Source: Cloeon dipterum
Lineage: Eukaryota > Arthropoda > Insecta > Ephemeroptera > Baetidae
DNA length: 64,000 nucleotides
Direction of reading: 5' to 3'
Assembly: GCF_949628265.1 (NCBI RefSeq)
Contig: NC_088790.1
Coordinates: 22,758,545-22,822,544 of the forward strand
Both the position numbers and the translations under genes were made by a program. Positions 59,242 through 64,000 of this stretch are shown here, in pieces. Each line of letters starts with the position of its first letter. Position 1 is the first letter of the stretch. The notes under the pieces are model-generated. The model did no database searches. It saw nothing but the letters and a program-made list of their open reading frames with translations, and was not told the origin of the DNA.

Positions 59242-61085
59242 GGCTGCGACAATTTGCACAACTCACTTTATAAATTAATAAATTAAATATAGTAATAATT
59301 ATTGTTGACGAAGACCGGGCGTGTTGTCTGCGAGTGCTCTTACAACGAATGCATGAACGGAAAAGCTAATCAAAACTATTCCATTTTTAACAAGAGATTT
59401 TTTACAGCATTTTTCTCTGGAATGATAAAAGTAATAATCGTAAGAGCTTAAATACATCTATCTGGACCGTGAATTTTGCAATCTCTCATCTTTTTACACG
59501 ATGTTGCATATTGTATTGCAAGTATTTTTTCGCCATTCCGTCACAATCTCTCAGTGATGAAGAATTTAAGATTAATGTTAATTTTCGTGGTGACTGTGGA
59601 GGGGTATTCCCAATTTTGTTATGTAAAATCTTCTCCTGTCAATCGCCACTCTTTCCTAATCTCAAATTTTATCAAGACTTCCACTTGCTAATTTTTTTTA
59701 ATTCTATTTCAAAGTGGTGGTCTTAGTGTACTTCTACAATGGAAGATTTATTGTACACTCTGAATATTCCAACAAGTAAGTTGATTTTCAGAGTTTCTTT
59801 AATGATTAAATTCGTTGATTACGCATTTACTTGTTCAGATGTATTTTATAATAAAAAATTCAAGTTATGGTTTTTTAAAGAGCACGAATTTCATTCCAGT
59901 ACATGACATAATTTTTTAATCAGTTTCTAACCATAGAGATGACTATGACATATTGTTTGGGACTGATTACGTTTAAATTGAATCAAAACCCCAAATTTAT
60001 TGTTGATAATGCTTTGTGTTTTTTATCATTAGTTTTTGCAGACATCATTATTTTCACCTATTTTATCTGCTAAGTTTCAATCCAAAAATACTGAGTGACC
60101 CTTTAATATCTTCCAAACCAAAAGAAATTCTGCAAATATGAAAATGTCGAGGAACTGCGTTAAATGTGATCTTTAAAAATTGGGCCAAAAGTGTAGGTCA
60201 ACAGATAAAAAATTAAACCGTCTCATTTTTTTTAAATATGTGTAGCTGATAAGCTCAAAACAAGCTGTACAGTAAAAAAATTATTTTTATTTTGCTGTGC
60301 TAGGGTTAATTCCAAAGGGGAAAAAATGACATAAAGAATTTTGCAATTTAAAAATCTTATCAGGGCAAAAAGGTGTGGCAGAAAAAACACGCCTGCGGGA
60401 TTGTTAAAAAACTTCGGGAAATAGTTAAGAATTGTAGTTAATTTTTTAACTTTTTCGTCTCAGTAAAAACTGCCACTAACTATAAAAATAAATAAATATC
60501 CACTTTATTTAAGTTGCTGCATTTTTTAATTACTTTTTTGCTGCAAAAACTTACAAAAACACTTCTGAAAGATTCCATTATTTAAACTATTTGCAAACTC
60601 CAAACTTGGCTCCCGTTAAGATTTTGTTTTTATTTTCAATTTTTTTAGAGTGATCTAGATGAGTTCAGTCTCAGATCAAATAAAATTAACTCTTGGTATT
60701 ATGTATCTAACAGTGAATCCGTCCCAACAAACATTTTTTATTTAATGAGGTAACAGTGCCGTGTATTGCGATTTTCCTAGTTATAAAAAACCTGGCAGCG
60801 CTTCAAATGCGCGAAATCGGACCACAAGACCTGTGCGAAGCGAAGCTGTTAGCGAAATAAATGGGTTTAGTGGGGCCGACGCAGAGCTGCCAATGGCAAC
60901 AGCTGCCGCAGAGGCCAGCCAGAAGGCGCGCATGCTGAGATCTCGCACTGACGCGACCGCCAGCCAGAGTCAGTGGGGTCGTGCCCGCGGAGTGATTCGC
61001 AAGGAAAAGGAAAGGGCGAGGCGTGCGAGAAAAGCAGCAACTCATTCAACGCAAGAGACAACAACTACCAGGGTCGGCAGCAATA
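59242..61085 (+). other. PDIA5 3' UTR, AT-rich spacer and next gene's leader
   Basis: AATAAA at 59277-59282 is a good polyadenylation signal for PDIA5. From there to about 60760 the DNA is AT-rich with no coding signal. A TATA-like TTATAAAAAA at 60781-60790 precedes a GC-richer stretch (60800-61085) that fits the 5' UTR of the following gene. Confidence 0.5.
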
Positions 61086-61117
61086 ATGTCGGCGTCAGAC
61101 GAGGAAATTCATGACGA
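61086..61117 (+). CDS. Probable first coding exon of a further gene
   Basis: ATG at 61086 opens ten codons (MSASDEEIHD) plus two bases and meets a consensus GTGAGT donor at 61118. It lies at the end of a GC-rich leader preceded by a TATA-like motif about 300 bp upstream. A short acidic first exon after a long leader is common in this window (compare eIF2B alpha and MMS22L). No in-phase second exon with recognisable content was found by 64000, so the gene probably continues beyond. The product is unknown. Confidence 0.5.
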
Positions 61118-64000
61118 GTGAGTTTCGAAAAATAATTGATTTCGTTGGTTTCTGGGAGAGAAAAAAATCAATAGTGCTCCTTTGACCAAGTCTGGTTTAT
61201 TTTTATTTTGAATTCTTGGAAAGGAAATTAAAACAATTCCAATTTCGTTGCGTAGGTTGTTTGGGCATGTTATGCCCAAATTTGTAATAAACGCTCGGGG
61301 AAAATCCCGTTTTTACCGTTTCATTGTCTTGTTCTTCAGCGGCTCTTTTGTTATTTTTAGCAGTAAAAAATACAGGGGTCCTTCGTGGACGAACATTTTA
61401 CGGAAACGCGAGTGACGCTGCACTTGAATTTGCACTCTTTCTTATCTTATCAGTTAAGACTGGGCCTAAGCAACTTTGTCGTCGGAAAATAACTTCCTTT
61501 TGCTTGATCTTTTTTTTTAATTTGCTTGCAAAAATACTCTCTATTTAAGCGTCGCACAAAAGCAAATTGGCGAATACACAAACGGACCAAAGGGCTTGGT
61601 AAACAGCCTCTCGGCTCTTTGTCAATATGATGAGCCGTGTTGCATTAGGCGAGAAAGAAGTACAAGCAGCACAAGTGGGGCGCAGGAGGCGCATTTATCG
61701 ATTTCGGTCAGGAGGCAGGCGGGTGCTGCTGCTGCCTGCCTCTGTGATGTGTGTCCGCCAGGCCGAATCGATAAGAGCCGCGCCACCCGCACACCAAACC
61801 GCCCCGCGGAGACTGCACTCAACCCAATTTCAAGCCCGGATTTCGTCCGGCCTCTTCAATCCACGACACGATTACTATATTCAACCCTATACTCACAAGA
61901 AAATTATAATAAATAATAGAAATTTATTTTTATTCATTGAAGATTGTCAAGTGCTTTATTTCCGTGAGATTGATGTACGCAAAAGGGCAATTGAACAAAT
62001 TTGGATTGATCATGGCTTTAGTGAAAGACGATATAATGCTTGTAATATTTAACTCTACGAAGTTAAAAAATAAAAATAGAAAAGAGTTGCAGTAAATTTT
62101 CATATTTTGCCAATTTTCACTTGATTAGGTATTTTCCTAAAGTGACAGGTTTTCAAGTAGCGAGACGCAGCGTTCGCCTTTTTAAAAATAGCAAAAAATA
62201 TTTACTGTTGGCTGTAAATCAATCCTCAACAATTTCTCGATTTCTTTCCATATTCTCAATTTTCGTACGATATTTTTTGCTCTACACCAGCTTCTCCGGC
62301 GGGCCCCTTTTGTTTTAATTTCCATTTCGTGCTTTTGTTTTGTCTGTGCGCGCTGTCCGTTCTGCGTTGTTATCGGCTTCGTCGCGTGTGTCTGTGTCCA
62401 GTGTCGCAACAGATCGACCTTCTATATTATTATGTACATGAATGTTCACACACCATAAACACTGGGGCTAAATTCAATTGCGTGATAGTTGTGTCACTTG
62501 TTAAATTGTTTCACTAAAGATAGCGCGAACAATTATATGATTTTATCTGCTCTTATTGTTAGGAACTATTAAAACAGTCAGCACTTTTGGAGTTGGAATT
62601 GTATACTTTAATTGCGTATATCTTCGGTACAACGAATGCTTGCAAACATGTAAAAAACACAATCAATCAAATAGTAGATGTATCATTATATTTAAAATGA
62701 AGAAATTCATTCATGTTGTAAAATTTGTTTGAATACAAAAATTATTTGAGTATTTTTTTTCTCATAGAAGAGTCTGGAAAATATTCAATTTCAATCTTTA
62801 TGAGTTCACTGACTTGGCAGTTTGTCCTAATTGTGATAAAAAGTTGTGAATTTCATTAGCGTGTGCGCCAGTTGAGTGCTAATGACTCTAAGGGCGAGCT
62901 CGGCACTGCAAAGAGAATTATTCAATGCAAATTATCTCGGCGCTGCCCCACTTAGGCATTCAATTGCACACTCCAGCGCATTAGAAATGTTCAAAGAGTA
63001 AACGTGACTGACGTGGAAAATTAGCAGCATTTTCATCAGGTCGATCGGGTCAATCTTCTTCCATTCTCGTTGTGCGATTTCTTAATTTTTACCAGAGGCA
63101 GCCTTGGACTTGCGGATATTATTAAATTGAGCCCTTCCTTCTTGCTCGATCTTTGGCTTAATGAGGTTAATTTGCATAATGCTATTATTGCAAGCAAAAT
63201 GGGCGTGGACTGGAAAAACAGCGTGTTATTTCGTTTTCTACTTAATCTGGATGGAGGAAACATAACATCCACATTATCACTGCATAGGCTTCCGAACTCA
63301 ATATCACGCGACAGGGAGTCCGGTGTCTTTTTACTATCAAGTTTCGATTTTGGCTGTCTATACAAGATAACAATGATCTCCAAAATATTTTAAGTCAAAT
63401 TAAAAATCATTGAAGGGAAAAATATATTTTCCTGCGAAGAATTTAGAACCATTTGAAATACAGGATTTTTTTGTTATTTGCTAGGATAAAAGTCAGACGG
63501 AGAGTTAAAATTTAATTCACCGATTACGTAAGCGTGGCGTTCGCCATTGTTATCAATGTTTTTATTTCGCGAGCCAAAAGCCGAGAGCGTCAGCACGAAC
63601 CTAAAATGTACCCATTATTAATTGAGCTTGACGATAACAGCTGCTTCATATAACCATAAAATTTATAAAAATGTTAAGATTAAATCTCAGTACAAGCTTC
63701 GTCCTCTCCTCTAGCCACAAAGGTCAAAAGTAGAGTCAACACTCTAGAACATTTGTGTCCCATTATTATATAATCATTCTAAAATTGGTTATTTTTAAGC
63801 TCAATAAATATATAATTTTGTCACCAACAAAACTGATAGACTTTGTTATGGAAAGCTTTTCATGAACTAATTAAATGCATAATTGCTTTAATTGTAAATA
63901 AGTTAATTAAGGTCTAAATTAACTATCAAACTCCAACGTTAACAATAATTTAATACAAATTTTCAGAAATATCTAGTGTTGGAAAGGGTTATCATTACGG
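61118..64000 (+). other. Probable intron or intergenic DNA to the window end
   Basis: Mostly AT-rich, with a GC-richer island at about 61560-61830 that may be another promoter. The open frames (for example 61627-62052 and 63070-63393) show no family resemblance or consistent splice borders. Confidence 0.4.

Overview
This is a gene-dense stretch of a nuclear animal genome. Every coding region is split by short GT-AG introns, the proteins are conserved metazoan housekeeping proteins, and intergenic DNA is AT-rich with GC-rich promoter islands. A Fps/FER kinase, a four-helix membrane protein with an arthropod-like look and a KDEL-ending PDIA5 suggest an arthropod, most likely an insect. CEP19 and MMS22L argue against a fast-evolving fly, but this is inference and I cannot name the species. 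No viral, bacterial or plasmid genes were seen.

Layout, left to right. 1-1373 (-): 5' part of HPS3 (BLOC-2). 2396-3262 (-): small four-helix membrane protein. 3988-5395 (-): ribosomal protein eL6, with a 5'TOP leader exon and a tRNA-derived SINE-like insertion in an intron. 6076-6490 (+): SEM1/DSS1. 6624-8563 (-): guanine deaminase. 10546-23275 (+): Fps/FER tyrosine kinase in 15 coding exons with two roughly 4 kb introns. 23433-25175 (-): eIF2B alpha. 25176-39662: long leader region with at least two candidate 5' exons for the next gene. 39663-45476 (+): ZFAND5/6-type A20/AN1 protein; its last intron carries a 2.2 kb inverted-repeat-bounded element enclosing diverged tandem repeats of about 340 bp. 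47747-53273 (-): MMS22L in 18 exons. 53898-54712 (+): CEP19 with a long acidic tail. 54942-55508 (-): an unrecognised single-pass 78-residue protein. 55995-59241 (+): a PDIA5-like ER oxidoreductase with four CxxC domains. 61086 (+): first coding exon of a further gene that leaves the window.

Organisation. Neighbours largely alternate in strand. There are three compact head-to-head promoters (RpL6/SEM1, MMS22L/CEP19, small membrane protein/PDIA5) and several tail-to-tail pairs, the tightest being SEM1/GDA with 133 bp between stop codons. An identical decamer containing CCAAT lies in three promoter regions. The genes do not form one pathway; they are unrelated housekeeping functions packed together.

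All exon junctions given were checked by hand for GT/AG borders and reading phase, but no transcript or database evidence was available. I did not find a convincing new biological system. The points most worth a second look are the inverted-repeat element with nested tandem units, the extra PDIA5 domain sharing an intron position with its neighbour domain, and two intronic inverted repeats.
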